Assembly: GCA_946122785.1 (NCBI GenBank)
Contig: CAMGYJ010000002.1
Coordinates: forward strand, 39,706,495-39,770,494
Source of the DNA: Linum tenue
Taxonomy: Eukaryota > Streptophyta > Magnoliopsida > Malpighiales > Linaceae
DNA: 64,000 nucleotides
Direction of reading: 5' to 3'
Made by a program: the position numbers and the translations under genes. The notes under the pieces were generated by a model. It made no database searches, was not told the origin of the DNA, and saw only the letters and a program-made list of their open reading frames with translations. Shown here in pieces: positions 1 to 10,864 of the stretch (position 1 is the stretch's first letter; the number at the start of each line of letters is the position of its first letter).

Positions 1-232
1 AGGAAGGAAGGAAAAGAGGGAGAAAAAAAAAAAAAACATGTGGAAAGGACAAGAGAGGAAAGGAACAGGAAATCAAAATCCCGGGTTCCCGAAAACACAA
101 AGAATCAGCTGGTTGGAAAATGAAGGAACAGAAATCGGAGGGGGAAGCTTTGAAATCAAAAGTTGAGCGCAAGGTAGGGTTCCTAAACCAAATGCCAAAA
201 CCCAAAAAGAGACAAAGCGGAAAGAAACAAAC

Positions 233-277
233 CTGCTTGCGGAACATAGGAGAGTCATCGAGCTTGGCGAAATGCAT
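233..277 (-). CDS. Exon 1 of an ARF GTPase-activating protein (AGD3/SFC/VAN3 type), partial gene
   Basis: On the minus strand an ATG at 277-275 opens a 15-codon reading frame, MHFAKLDDSPMFRKQ. It ends exactly at a CAG followed by a GTTTGTTT donor (232 downwards), so the intron is phase 0 and the rest of the gene lies left of the window. I recognise this N-terminus as that of plant ACAP-type ARF-GAPs, which have a BAR, PH, ArfGAP and ankyrin-repeat layout. In Arabidopsis these act in vesicle traffic from the trans-Golgi and in vein patterning (SFC/VAN3). The short first exon ending at RKQ matches what I remember of the family, but only these 15 residues are seen, so the subfamily is inferred. 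The GA-rich sequence upstream fits a 5' leader. Nothing suggests damage. Confidence 0.72.
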
Positions 278-1133
278 ATCGACGGGGACGGAGTTTGACG
301 ATCTGCCGGCCTAGTTGGTAGATACGGAGGAGCAGTAACAATCATCAATCACCAGCAACGGTCGATCTCGGAAGTTTTGCTTAATTACGATGACAGGCCA
401 TAGTCACAACAGTAGCCACAGTACAGGGGAAGCGCGGGATGGGAAATAAGCTTCGATCCGCGTTGGCGATGGATTCTTCCGGTGGTGTATCTGCACTGCA
501 AGTAATTGACTGGGATTTAGGAGGGAGGGGGGGAATTGAAGGGACTGGAAAGGGAAGGGAAGGCCAAAACGTGAGAGAAACCCTAGAAAGAAAGTGATAA
601 TGAGAAGGGAGTTTAGCTCGGTCAGCAGTAGTAGAGTGTAGTGTAGAGAAAGGGAGAGAGTGGTCCCGGAGTCTGGGGGATAGCAAAGCGTGCCTCTGAA
701 ATCCGACGATGATTGCGGTGGTGGCGAGGCGAGTGAGTGAGTGAGTGAAAAATACTGAATCCTGAATAATAGTGAGGCGAGGCGAGGCGAGGCAAGGCGA
801 GGGAGAAGGAGGGTCTCAGCCTTTGGGAGCGGAGGGAGGTGGAGGTGCAGCAGAGGGTCGGTGGCAACTGGTAACGCCCCGCTCTCTCTCTCTCTCTCTC
901 TCTCTCTGCGACTGCGTCCTTCCTTTTTCACCTTTACGTTTTTCTGTTTTACCACACGGCACGGCGGAGGAGTAGAAGGAGATTATTGTGATTGTGTTGT
1001 GCCATTGCCACCGTACTAAAGATGCCTTCGGCTTTTCCTTTACGTTTTTTTTTCTTTCTTTCTGTTGTCGTCGTGGGGTCCGCACCAATTTTCCCTCCAC
1101 TTCCTCCCTGATCCCTCCCGCTAAATATAAACT
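278..1133 (-). promoter_or_regulatory. 5' leader and core promoter region of the ARF-GAP gene
   Basis: Upstream of the ATG on the minus strand lies a purine/pyrimidine-rich leader. It holds a GCGAG-type pentanucleotide run (about 770-802) and a perfect CT/GA run (882-907), both common in plant 5' untranslated regions. A TATA-like TATATTTA is read on the minus strand at 1131-1124, which would put a start site near 1095. Several short open frames cross this region on both strands, but they are low-complexity and I do not regard them as genes. The leader could also contain an intron; I did not find a convincing one. Confidence 0.4.
882..907. repeat. (CT)n microsatellite in the ARF-GAP leader
   Basis: Uninterrupted CT dinucleotides, read as GA on the gene strand. 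GA runs in 5' leaders can bind plant GAGA-binding BPC proteins; that role is an inference. Confidence 0.9.
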
Positions 1134-2291
1134 ATTAATTACGATTTTTTTTGTATAATTACGAGAAAAAAAAATTAAGCTAAAAGGGGAATGTAAAAAT
1201 ACAAGACAGGAGTGGAGTGAGATGGGCCTGCGGCCCAGAGCGAAGGTTAGAGACTTAGGGGGGCACAAAATCCTCTTATATCCGTCACATACTGCTTCAT
1301 TTCATAGCTGACTCGATACACATATTATTATTACCCATGCCGACGTGACACATGTAGCAGTACATGTTTACCACTTTCCTAATAATTTAAACTGCTACTG
1401 CTACTGGTACTACAAATGAAACAGAAAAGCTGACTGGCAACACATGACGATAGTAGAGAGCGATGGTGAAGACTAGAGGGCTGCTTGCTTTGCTACTGCT
1501 AGTGGTGGTGCATTTGTTTGTGGTGGGCACTCAGCAACTCACATCACCCGCACCAACCCCTGTCCCAGCCCACCCTTTACTTATATTCAAAAAGTTACTA
1601 AGCAAAGCAAAATGATCAAACACACACAGCATCGTTAGTTTTTTAATTAATTAATTAGTCACAAAGTATACAACAACTAAAGCATCAAAAAAGGATTTAG
1701 TAAAGAACAAAAAAATAAGAAAAGGGAAATGGAGAAAACGAGGAAGCTGGGGCCGGCAGTCAGACAGCCGGACAGACAGACAGAGACAGGGACACCACCT
1801 CATTTCTCAATATTAATTTATTTATTTAGTATAGTAAAGCTAAAGTAAAACAACCGCGCAAACATTGATAAGCAAAATCCAGAACAGCAAAAAAGGAAGA
1901 GCCAAATAACGATGACGGAGCTGTTGCTTTGCTCCGTTCCTTTCCATTCCATTCCCCACTGTCCTTTGACTTCGTACAAAATCGCTTCTTCGTTTCTTAC
2001 AAATCTCCCAACTCCCCACATCATGTTTTACTTACTGGCTGCGCCAAACACGTATTTGTCTCCCCTTTCCTTCCTGGGCTTCTGCTTTGCTCCTAAACTG
2101 ATATCCCAGAATAACTCACTAGAATGCTCTGCCCCTTTGCACCGCTTAAGCTGATCAGCCCAACTCTCTACAACTCGAACTTAAGCCCAGTAAGACTGTG
2201 TCCACTGTCCAGGCCAAGCCCAATCTTGGCCACTCAGCTTGTACCAAAACCAAAAGGATTATTCAAAACCTATCACTATATAAACCCACCA
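1134..2291. other. Intergenic region, no gene recognised
   Basis: AT-rich non-coding sequence upstream of the ARF-GAP gene. Short frames (for example around 1818-2024 minus and 1912-2154 plus) show no protein features. I see no element ends before the hAT target site at 2292. Confidence 0.5.
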
Positions 2292-2299
2292 CACTTGGC

Positions 2300-2972
2300 C
2301 AGGGATGAAACAAAATCCAAACCCACAGGTACCCACCCCGACCCAACCCGGTCAACGCGGGTAAAACTCGTGTTGATAGATTTTGGGTTTAAACTCATTC
2401 ACTATTCACCAGGTTGGGTTGGGTTTGGGTTTAGGTAAACCCGCCCCATGGGTACCCGCCCACATCCATATAATTAATTTTCTCGGTATATTTAATATTC
2501 TAAACAACCAATCTTATTTATGTTTGTGGAGACATGTCTAATTTTTTCTTTCTAATTGTGTAGAATGAAGTTGATGTTACTGAGTGGAGAGTGAAAAAAC
2601 TTAATTGACAAGGAGAAAGAAGTTTTCAATTAATCATATTATTTATGGATAATTTATGATTTGCTTCAATTGTCTTGTGTTTTCTAGATTGGTGTAGAAC
2701 AATTTGTATAGTTAATTTGTGATTTGCTTGAATTTTCTAGAATGGTGTTTTATATATGGATAATTTGTATTGAGAGATTGATATTTGACTTTAATTTTGA
2801 CAGGAACTTGTTATTGTAAATTTTTACGACAAAACCCCGTGGGTACCCAACGGGTTAGGATGGGTTTGAGTTTTTCAAACACAGTGGGTTTAACCTCGGG
2901 TTTTTTTCACGAATAAACCCATGTGTTTGGGTTTGGCAAAACCCGACCCAACCCGACCCATTGCCATCCCTA
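2300..2972. mobile_element. Nonautonomous hAT element (copy 1)
   Basis: The 673-bp element starts CAGGGATG and ends CATCCCTA, so its termini are inverted versions of (C/T)AGGGATG, the Ac-like hAT signature. It is flanked by an exact 8-bp direct repeat CACTTGGC at 2292-2299 and 2973-2980, the target-site length of hAT elements. Both ends carry long runs of degenerate ACCC/GGGTTT words arranged as subterminal inverted repeats, and the centre is AT-rich. There is no transposase. Related copies are at 3002-5335 and 17100-17794. Confidence 0.93.
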
Positions 2973-3157
2973 CACTTGGCTAACAAGTGACTAGATCTCA
3001 ATAGGATGGCAACAAAACCCGAACCCGCGAGTACCTAACTCGGTCAACGCGAGTTTTGGGCCGGCTTCAGGTTTAAACTCGTCACTATTTATCAGGTTGG
3101 GTTTGGGTTTAGTTAAACCCGCCCCATGGGTATCCGGCTACACCCATATAATCAATT

Positions 3158-4237
3158 TTTTGAATGGCTAAACATCGCCCTAGTTTTACTATTATCGCCC
3201 TAAAATAAAACATATAATTACCAAATTGACCTTAATTAACTAATAGAATTTCTTCCGGCGTGGCCCTACTACGTGCACTCCAAGAACCGCACCCTTGACA
3301 CCGAAAACAGAAATCACTTCGACGCCGACCGGTCCAAACACCCATCCTCCATCCCGCCGCCGTTGGACTGGTCTATTAGCGGAGAAGAACTAGGTCAGTG
3401 AAATCGATTGAGAATGGAATGGTGAGGTTGATGGTGGAAGCCATAGTCATCGACACCCATTGTACAAACTCCAAACTCTCAATCAATTAGCATCTTACAT
3501 GTCAATTCATCCTCAGAAATATTAATCGACCTCTTCAGTTCTGCAGAAAGTGGAAGCCATCAAATTAGAAACAGGGAAAACCCAAGTTTTAGCTCATTTG
3601 GACCATCAATCACTCAACCACGCAGTCAAACCTCATTCAAACATGCCAAATTATCCATTTGCAAGTCTACAATCAAAAAGGGCGTTCCACAATTGTTAAA
3701 ATAAACCCTCAATTTGATTCAGGGTTATTTATAGTCTACAAATAGACTACGGATCAAACGATCACAATTGATAACATGAACCCTCCGCTGATTACTATGG
3801 ATGGAATTGACGTCATTTCATTGACCAGAAAAGAGTATATCTGGCTTCTGTATTTCTAATGGTGTTCTGCTTGGAGTCCGGCGAAAAGAGCGACTTTTGC
3901 TCAGAGGACTGTAAGTTGGGAACTCCAAAGTTTATTTGTTTCAACCATTCAGTCTATGTCAATCACCTCTCTGATTCTTGTTCCGGAACGAACACCCAAA
4001 TCATGGAGTCCCATTCACCTTCTCTCGTCGACGGATTCAGAACTCTTTCGTTTCAACCTCGTCTAAGAAAAAAAAGATATTGAAGAGTGAAGAGCCAAAA
4101 GACGCAGTAAAACTAGGGCGATGAACAACCAAAATTTTCAAAAATAAAAAAAAGATAAAGAGGTCATTTCTACTTTCAAGTTAGGGCGATTACTATAGAG
4201 ATAGGGAGAGAATTAGCAATCCCCTTCATTTCCCCTG
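3158..4237. mobile_element. Insertion in hAT copy 2, possibly a gene-carrying Mutator-like element
   Basis: The hAT sequence breaks after the AATTTTTT run near 3157 and resumes at TATATTTAATATTC near 4238. The left end reads GGCTAAACATCGCCCTAG. The right end, read inverted, has TTGCTAATTCTCTCCC followed by ATCGCCCTAAC. The ends thus share the order 'GGCTAA ... ATCGCCCTA', an imperfect terminal inverted repeat. I could not define a clean target duplication. The interior is not AT-rich filler: it holds a gene-like open segment at 3244-3399 and others near 3780-4080. That fits a Pack-MULE that captured host exons, but the source gene is not recognised. Confidence 0.5.
3244..3402 (+). pseudogene. 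Possible captured gene fragment inside the insertion
   Basis: About 50 codons are open from GAA at about 3245 to a TAG near 3400, with protein-like composition (residues such as PAWPYYVHSKNRTLDTE, then a PPPLDW segment). There is no ATG. It starts and stops abruptly and sits inside a transposon, so it looks like a captured exon piece. I do not recognise the parent protein. Confidence 0.3.
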
Positions 4238-4694
4238 TATATTTAATATTCTACACAACTAATCTTCTTTATATTTGTGGAGACATGTCTAATTTTTTCT
4301 TTCTAATTGTGTAGAATGAAGTTGATATTATCGAGTGGAGAGTGAAGAAGCTTAATTGACAAGGAGGAAGAAGCTTTCAATTAATCATGTTGTTTATGGA
4401 TAATTTGTGATTTGCTTAAATTTTCCTAAGTTTTCTAGATGAGTGTTGAACAATTTGTATGGTTAATTTGTGATTTACTTGAATTTTCTAGAATGGTGTT
4501 TTATTTATGGATAATTTGCATTGAGAGATTGATATTTGACTTTTATTTTGATAGGAACTTGTTATTGTAAATTTTTTTACAGCAAAAACCCATGGGTACC
4601 CATGAACCCGCGGATACCCAGCGGGTTGGGTTTGAGTTTTTCAAACCCAGTGGGTTATACCCAAGGTTTTTTCACGGATAAACCGATGGGTTTG

Positions 4695-5278
4695 TTGTTC
4701 GGAAAATTCTCAGGAACGTTGTGGAGTGGCTGGTTGCAGGTGGCAAAGTGGACAAAGAGCAGGGAAAGAGGAGCTTAGAGGAGTTTCTGAGCAGGCTCTA
4801 AGCGCTATGGATTGGGTTCTGCTCTCTCCCCCTTTCTCTGGTTGCCGTGAGGATCTTTTTCTGTTGGGGCTTTGGCCTTTGGCTTGTGTTCTTCTCCTGC
4901 GAGGGCCTGGTGTGCTGCTCATGTGAACTGTATCTTCTTGGCCAGAGGCTTGTCTCTTCTGTTGGTGTTAACTTTGCAGGGGGTTTTGGGTGATGCCCTT
5001 TTGTTCGGGTGCCTTATGGGCGGTGTATTTCCGGCGGTTGGCTGCAGAGGAGGTCTGGCCCTCCTAGCAGTTCTCTTCCTCTTCGTTTCTTTTCCTCTCT
5101 TTTCTTTCTTTCTTTCTTTCTTTCCGTTTTAGTTCGTTGGTTTCGGTTTTTAGGGGATCAAGCCTTTTGATCCGTCCTCTTAATTTTCTTTTGGAGCAGC
5201 TTTGTTTTCCTGCTCTGCTGTACTTTTGGTTTTTAGTTGGCTTTTAATAAATTTCACCTTCATAAAAAATAAAAAAAA
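4695..5278 (+). mobile_element. 5'-truncated LINE (L1-type) insertion
   Basis: A 584-bp segment interrupts hAT copy 2. It is bounded by the 14-bp direct repeat AACCGATGGGTTTG at 4681-4694 and 5279-5292. It ends in an AATAAA-like stretch followed by an A-rich tail (about 5262-5280). A variable-length target duplication, a 3' A tail and a missing 5' end are the marks of target-primed reverse transcription. Only 3' sequence is present; I see no endonuclease or reverse transcriptase. A CTTT microsatellite occurs at about 5097-5124. Confidence 0.88.
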
Positions 5279-6730
5279 AACCGATGGGTTTGGGTTTGCC
5301 AAAACCCGACCCAACCTGACCCATTGTCATCTCTAGATCTCAAATAAACTGAGTTGCCTACTTTGGGAAACGGTGGGGTCTGGTCCAGACCGGAACATAT
5401 ATACAGTCTACGGTCCAGACCAAAAGTGAAACACCCTAACCCGGCCGGGTACTACTTTTACTAAAATGCCCTTGATAAATAAAATGCTCAAATCTTAAAT
5501 TGCAGCGGAAAAAAATTTTCATAAATAAAATACTGAAAACACACACTTGTAGTTCAGAGCAAAGCCCTATCACGTAGGCGAATTAATCTCAAACTTTAAA
5601 TCTCAATCTGTTCTCCAGTCTATACTCATAATCATAAAAGGTAAATAACTAGGTAGTCTCTGTCGTTGCTGCTACTGAAAATCTTAACTATGTATCCTCC
5701 GTGACGCTTGCACTGCCCTCCTCTAGCTGATTGCTCTCGAACTTTTCCTCTCGAACTCGCTGCTCTCTAACTGCTCCTCTAGCTAGCTGCTACCGATCTG
5801 GTTCTCGCTCATTCCCTTACTAAGGCCTGGTGAGTGAGTCGGGGTCAGTCTACGCCCTTACATTTTAAAATTTCTAATAATTTTGCACTACTTCTCAAAC
5901 ACTTAAACTCAAACGAGGGAAGTTGTTTGTACTTCCATTCTTAAAAAGCTTAACTCTTAAAACTATATTCTTAAACCTCAAATCTTAACTTAAATATTTG
6001 ACTGACACTGGGATCCCTCACTAGCTAGTCCGGTTGCCAACTCATACGTATGAGAAGCCATCCAGGCTTTCCTTAAACTTAAACTTAGTTAGGGGAGTCG
6101 TAACGATTCATCCCCCTAACATCTTAAAGTTATCGTGGTGGCTCTTCACCACGATTCTCAAGAGCATAACTGCTGCTCATCTTAAAAGTCTCAAGAGCAT
6201 AACTGCTGCTCTATCTCAAAATCTCAAATGGCAACGGACTGGCGCTAGTGACTAAAAACTCTTAAAACGGTTCCACCTTTTTCGAAGATGAAGTACTTCT
6301 TAAAAAGGACTTGTTCTTAAACTTTAACAATAACTCATAGACATAAAGCTTCAAGTAAGAAATAAACTCATCCACAATTCACTTTAACAATAGCTCAACC
6401 ATCGCACATATCATCAACACATATTCATGCAATATCAAACATGAATCAAATACTGCACGCACATTACGTAAATCAATACTTAAATAATACTCAAAGCAAA
6501 TACTTGAAAAACCGTAAGGCGTAGAATTTACCCCCTTTACACTCACCTCAAAAGGATGACTCTGCTTAGACTAACTCCAACCCTTGCTTGCAAATTGTTA
6601 GAAAGTGAACAATTTGCCTTTTTTCATCTCCAACACATCAATAATTTTGCTTCCAAATTTGGAGAAGGGAGTGTTGGGGTGGATAGGTAGCAGCCTCCAT
6701 GGAGAAAAGGGGCAAAAATACAAGCTGGAA

Positions 6731-6807
6731 GGGGGACCCCGCGCGTGCGTGCAGGCGCCCCCCCCCCCCCCCCCGCGGGTGGTCCTCGCCTGCACGCGGG
6801 GTCCCCC
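6731..6807. repeat. GC-rich inverted repeat around a poly(C) tract
   Basis: The left arm (6731-6757, starting GGGGGACCCCGCG) and right arm (6787-6807, ending GGGGTCCCCC) are complementary apart from a 6-base insertion in the left arm. The loop contains a C16-18 run. The strand can form a stable hairpin whose loop is a homopolymer. It lies inside the Harbinger remnant. Confidence 0.8.
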
Positions 6808-7050
6808 TGCTGCTGCATTTTTTTTCAATTTGTTTGATTGGTTATTTGTGTTGGTGTTTTTGCGTTTTAGTTTGAAAGAAGTAACATAATGACAATAAAA
6901 CGGTCACATTGCAACAGACACATTTTAACGGCCATAAAACGGTCATATTTTTTTTTCTATATAATGAGTAACTTCTCATGGTTTTTCTGCACTCATTCTC
7001 AAATCAATCTCTCTCATTCTCATCTATTTATCATCTCTCAAAACAAAAAC

Positions 7051-7283
7051 ATGTCAAGTAAGAGAGGACCCAATTGGAAAGCTCATGAAGATGTAAACTT
7101 GTGCAAATCTTGGATATCAATATTGGAGCGGTTGGCATCAATCAAAAGAGCACGAGATTATGGGAAAGGGTGGACAGGGAATTTCGAAGAAGCGATCCTA
7201 CAACAATTCGTACTACGGATTCAATGGAATCCCGACTGAGACTTATCAGTAACAAATGTAAAGTTTGGAAGGGAGCTTTGTAG
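7051..7283 (+). pseudogene. PIF/Harbinger ORF1 (Myb/SANT-like DNA-binding protein) fragment, frameshifted
   Basis: From the ATG at 7051 the frame reads MSSKRGPNWKAHEDVNLCKS. After a shift near 7115-7125 it continues in another frame as GINQKSTRLWERVDREF and ends with a stop at 7281-7283. The pattern 'RG-NW---ED-NLCKSW' followed by 'G-NQKS-RLWERV' is the trihelix-like DNA-binding domain of Harbinger ORF1 proteins. ORF1 assists the DDE transposase in binding element ends. Only the first 75 or so residues remain and no transposase is present, so it is dead. Confidence 0.7.
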
Positions 7284-8175
7284 AGGGCGGAGAGGAGTCA
7301 AACAAGCGGTACCAACCAAGTTGATGTGGTATTCTTTTGCAGAAGCGATCCTATAACATTCCCCTCGCTTCTACGATTCCGTAGGCGCTGACAGTTCCTC
7401 ATTTGGACGTCAATTGATCGAGTAATGACCAAAATAAACATTCTGTCAGTTTAAAAGTACCAGGTACCGAATTTGCAATTTTCCTGTCAACATAGTTGAC
7501 CACAACCCCTCTGTAAAATTGCCGAAATAATCCACCAACTTTTCAAATTGTCCATAATGGTACCTGAACTTGACAATTTTTCATCCAAACTTTCGATGCT
7601 CGTTTCTCCCTCGTCCGAGGTCAGAATCCGATTTCGTCGACACAGTGATGCTCCTGGGATTGCCCTCTACGAGATGATACCTACCACTTGACGAATGGTC
7701 GAAGTCGACTACACCGGGGCCGCCAACGCAACCTCCCGGCGAGTCTCGTACGCCTCTAGCGTATCCACCGTCGAGCGAGGGATGATGGGGAGGTGCGGAG
7801 CAACCGGCGGTTCGGAGCGGAAGGGGAGTTTGAGGCTGCTGCTGTGACCTTGATGGTTGTCGTCCGCTGCTGCTGCTGGTCGTCGCGGGGTCGGGGAGAG
7901 GAAGTGGAATGGTGGGGCGGCGCTGGGGAAAGGGTTTGGGGAAAATAAATAATGGGGAGGGGTTTGGGAGGGTGTGGGACTGTGGCCGCTCGGCCCTCTC
8001 GTCCCATTACTTTAAAATATTTTTTTTCCTATTAAATCATAATAATAATAACAATTATGTTATTATTATTATTATTATTATTCCTAGCCAGCGATTGTAA
8101 TCCTTCGTACGTAACCGTTAACCCAACCGTTTACGTATTTTGGTCGAACCTGAAACCAAAATTTGGGGTGTTACA

Positions 8176-10864
8176 TTTCCTCCATCCTTATAAAAAATTT
8201 CGTCCCCGAAATTTGCTCGAAACTCATCCTTCTATCAACACCCTTCTTATACTTCCTTCCCCCAATCATTTCTTCTTACCACAACAACTTCATTGGTAAC
8301 CTTTGGTCATTTATATTTCCTTAGCTGGTAGCATTCGTGCAATCTTGAGTGACTCCCTACCCTTTTTGTTTCACAACTTGATCCAAAAGTGATGAAACAA
8401 AATGCTGATTTGACAGGACATGTTGACCAATTCTCCTGGTAGTTGTTGTTGAACCCAAGTCCAGAATCGAGATATCACATTTCCCCCCTCCTTAAGAAAA
8501 ATTTCGACCTCGAAGTTTGTTCATCTTGATAACCCAAAGTCCCACTTGAGGTAATCCTTCCACTACATGGATTTATACTTCATTTACTTTGTACAACCTT
8601 GAGCTATGATTCCTTCCCTCCAATTCGTGTGGTTCTTGGTCGAATTATAACTCACTCATTTCTCCTAAACTACTTACTCCGCTAGCGTCTTACTCAAAGC
8701 GACTATGTATTTGTGGCACTCTCCTTCATCAACGCCTTTGATGTTGTGAAGAATTCTTAGCTCATATTGTTCTCAATGGGTTGCCTTGGGTCTCTACTTA
8801 GGATCCCCTAAGAAACATTAAGGAAATAAATTCTCGGCCAGTCCTATTCTGGACTTGACCCGTCGTAACTTCATCTCATAATGCGCCTCGACCTTGAACT
8901 ACGTTCTCCATATCCTGACTGCTGATGCCTCTACTTGAATTCTCGGACATAGATGTCTGTAGTGAACGTTTAACCTGCTGAATGGCTTACTCATAGTTCG
9001 ATTCTTAGGTATTACTTCTTCCCCATTTATAGACCTCATTATTCTCCTCTTGGTAACTCCGCTTTAAGCACAACTTAACTCCGCTTCCCTTGGGAGTCCC
9101 CGTACCATTTCATCTGCCATTCTTTGACCACTTCAGTGCATCCAATATGTTCTCTAAATCCATACTTCCTTTTCCCTGTACGGTTTCCCTGTCCAAGAAA
9201 TTTTCACCCGAGAGATTGTCACCTTTCACCCTCATAGGTGATCTTGGTTTCCCTCAGGGGTATCCCAGCAGGTTCCCTAAACTCATATCCCTACTACTAC
9301 TTTACTCACGACCCTTCTTGAGGTTCCTCGCTAGTTCTAGATGTCCCTTGTAATCGATGTAGTCCTCTTTTCACTTATGTACTTTGGCCTATAAGGTTTA
9401 CCTTTCCATTATTCTTGACGACCTTGATTCCACTTTAATATTGATTGAAATTTCTCGATGGACTTCCTATGGATCAATTGTTTTTCACTCGTACTCAACC
9501 TAATACTTCATTGATGTCTTCTGCATTTCTGCTTCGACCCTTCCTAACTATTTCCCCCATCTCTTTGAACTCGGGACACTTACACATATTCCCAATCCTT
9601 TATCAGGAACTTTCGTGCCCTTCCTCGACTCCATACATTCTTCAATATCACTAATGTCGCTTCACAGTTATGGTCTTAAAGATGGCTTTCAGAAGTCCAT
9701 AACTACTTCTAGATTTCTTATCAATCACTAAATGATTTAGTGATACATTCGCACAACGAAACTCGTAAACCCCAATTTAGACTTGTCCAATGGACTCCTT
9801 GAAATCTCAATGAAATTCTTCTAGCCCTTTTTTTTGCTCTCTCCTAGTACGCTACATATGTCCTCCTTATCACAACCAATGAAACCCTTCTTGAATTCTC
9901 TGACATTTATTAGAACTTCATTGAACATTTTCCCATAAGGTCCCTTGCATTTCCCCTTTCAATGGTCCAACGATGATCCTTGTATCTTAGACTTCTCGAC
10001 TTTTCGTGATGATGGTAATTTATACGGTCTCTCAAATCCCTATCCATCTTCTTTCCAGCTCGGTGTTGTTTACTAGTACATTGTTATTCTTGATCCAAGC
10101 TCGTCCTCTATCTCAATTTTCTTGATGCTTGTCTTGTTCATTTTAAAGGCTTGCTATCAGCCTAACTCCCCAGGGTCATGTACCCTCTTTTCTAGTGATG
10201 TAGTTTATCTACAAGGGTTCCTTTATCGTCATTATGTAAATGACCCTGACTCCTCTCCGCCTTGCCCTTTTGACTTCTTGACGTCCTTTCATACCCCCTG
10301 TAACCTACTTATTTCCTCCTTTGCTTCATTTATACTACCCTAGCTTCTCTTGAAGTCTAAGCTTTCCACTTCTCCTTGTCACTGTGTTGTAATAGCGTTG
10401 ACCACTAAAACTAGTTAAGGGAATTTTCGTGGTACCTCTTTATTTCTTGACTCGCCATTGCTTAGGGTCAAGGACCCTGAAATTCTCCCATCATTATAGC
10501 TACTAACATCTAGTGATTGCAGCTCTTTCTTCGGAGATTCATAGTTCTCCTATTTGTATATCTTTACCTATTAGGTCACTTGCTAGTAGCTAAGTAGAAA
10601 AATCCTCGTAGTGCTCCTTTAACTCCTTTGATTCCTCGTACCTATACCTCGGGATAGAACTTTGCGATTGACACACCCTTTTATTAGGACTAAAGTTATT
10701 TATCTTAATACGATTAGAGTAGACTGGAGATTCTATAAACACTTAAAAGGAGACCCTTGACTCATTTTCCTTTCCTTTAAAACAAAACCTTTAAAAACTG
10801 AGACCGACATTCCAGTATTCCTTGGAAACCAAGGAACAGAGGAAGACATGCTCTGATACCAAAA
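8176..10864. other. Non-coding interior of the nonautonomous LTR element
   Basis: This 2.7-kb stretch is pyrimidine-rich on the plus strand and has no frame resembling Gag or Pol. A second polypurine/LTR-like junction occurs near 8468-8520: on the minus strand an AAGGAGGGGGG tract is followed by TGTGATATC. The same junction recurs in the related element near 41714. It may mark an older composite origin. Confidence 0.6.

Larger units (their letters stand above)
3002..5335. mobile_element. Nonautonomous hAT element (copy 2), split by two younger insertions
   Basis: Same family as the element at 2300. It begins TAGGATGGCAAC and ends ATCTCTA, and is bounded by the exact 8-bp repeat GATCTCAA at 2994-3001 and 5336-5343. 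It starts only about 20 bp from the end of copy 1, so two relatives landed nearly side by side. Removing the insertions at about 3158-4237 and 4695-5278 leaves about 670 bp, the length of copy 1. Confidence 0.9.
6575..7349 (+). mobile_element. Truncated PIF/Harbinger element in the LTR
   Basis: Homology with the other LTR stops at 6572 and resumes at 7349. The inserted sequence begins after a TAA, the usual 3-bp target of PIF/Harbinger, with CTCCAACCC. It carries an ORF1-type gene relic at 7051-7283. The right end is missing. About 20 bp of LTR present in the other copy (TCTGAAAATTCC and beyond) is absent here, so a deletion removed the right terminus together with some LTR. Confidence 0.6.
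5427..8175 (-). repeat. LTR of the nonautonomous element (3' LTR on the minus strand), with an insertion
   Basis: Homologous to 10865-12816 throughout, except for about 775 bp between 6572 and 7349 that is a PIF/Harbinger remnant. The LTR includes a TTA/TAA microsatellite (about 8040-8082). Confidence 0.92.

Noticed and set aside
404..955. Long open frames on the minus strand over the ARF-GAP leader.
   Set aside because: They are low-complexity (Ser/Leu/Arg-rich from CT/GA sequence), overlap one another in different frames and do not include the recognised exon.
2320..2450. Runs of AACCC/GGGTTTA-like words resembling plant telomere repeats (also 2820-2965 and 17580-17770).
   Set aside because: They are degenerate, occur in both orientations near the ends of hAT elements with perfect TSDs, and never form a regular 7-bp array.
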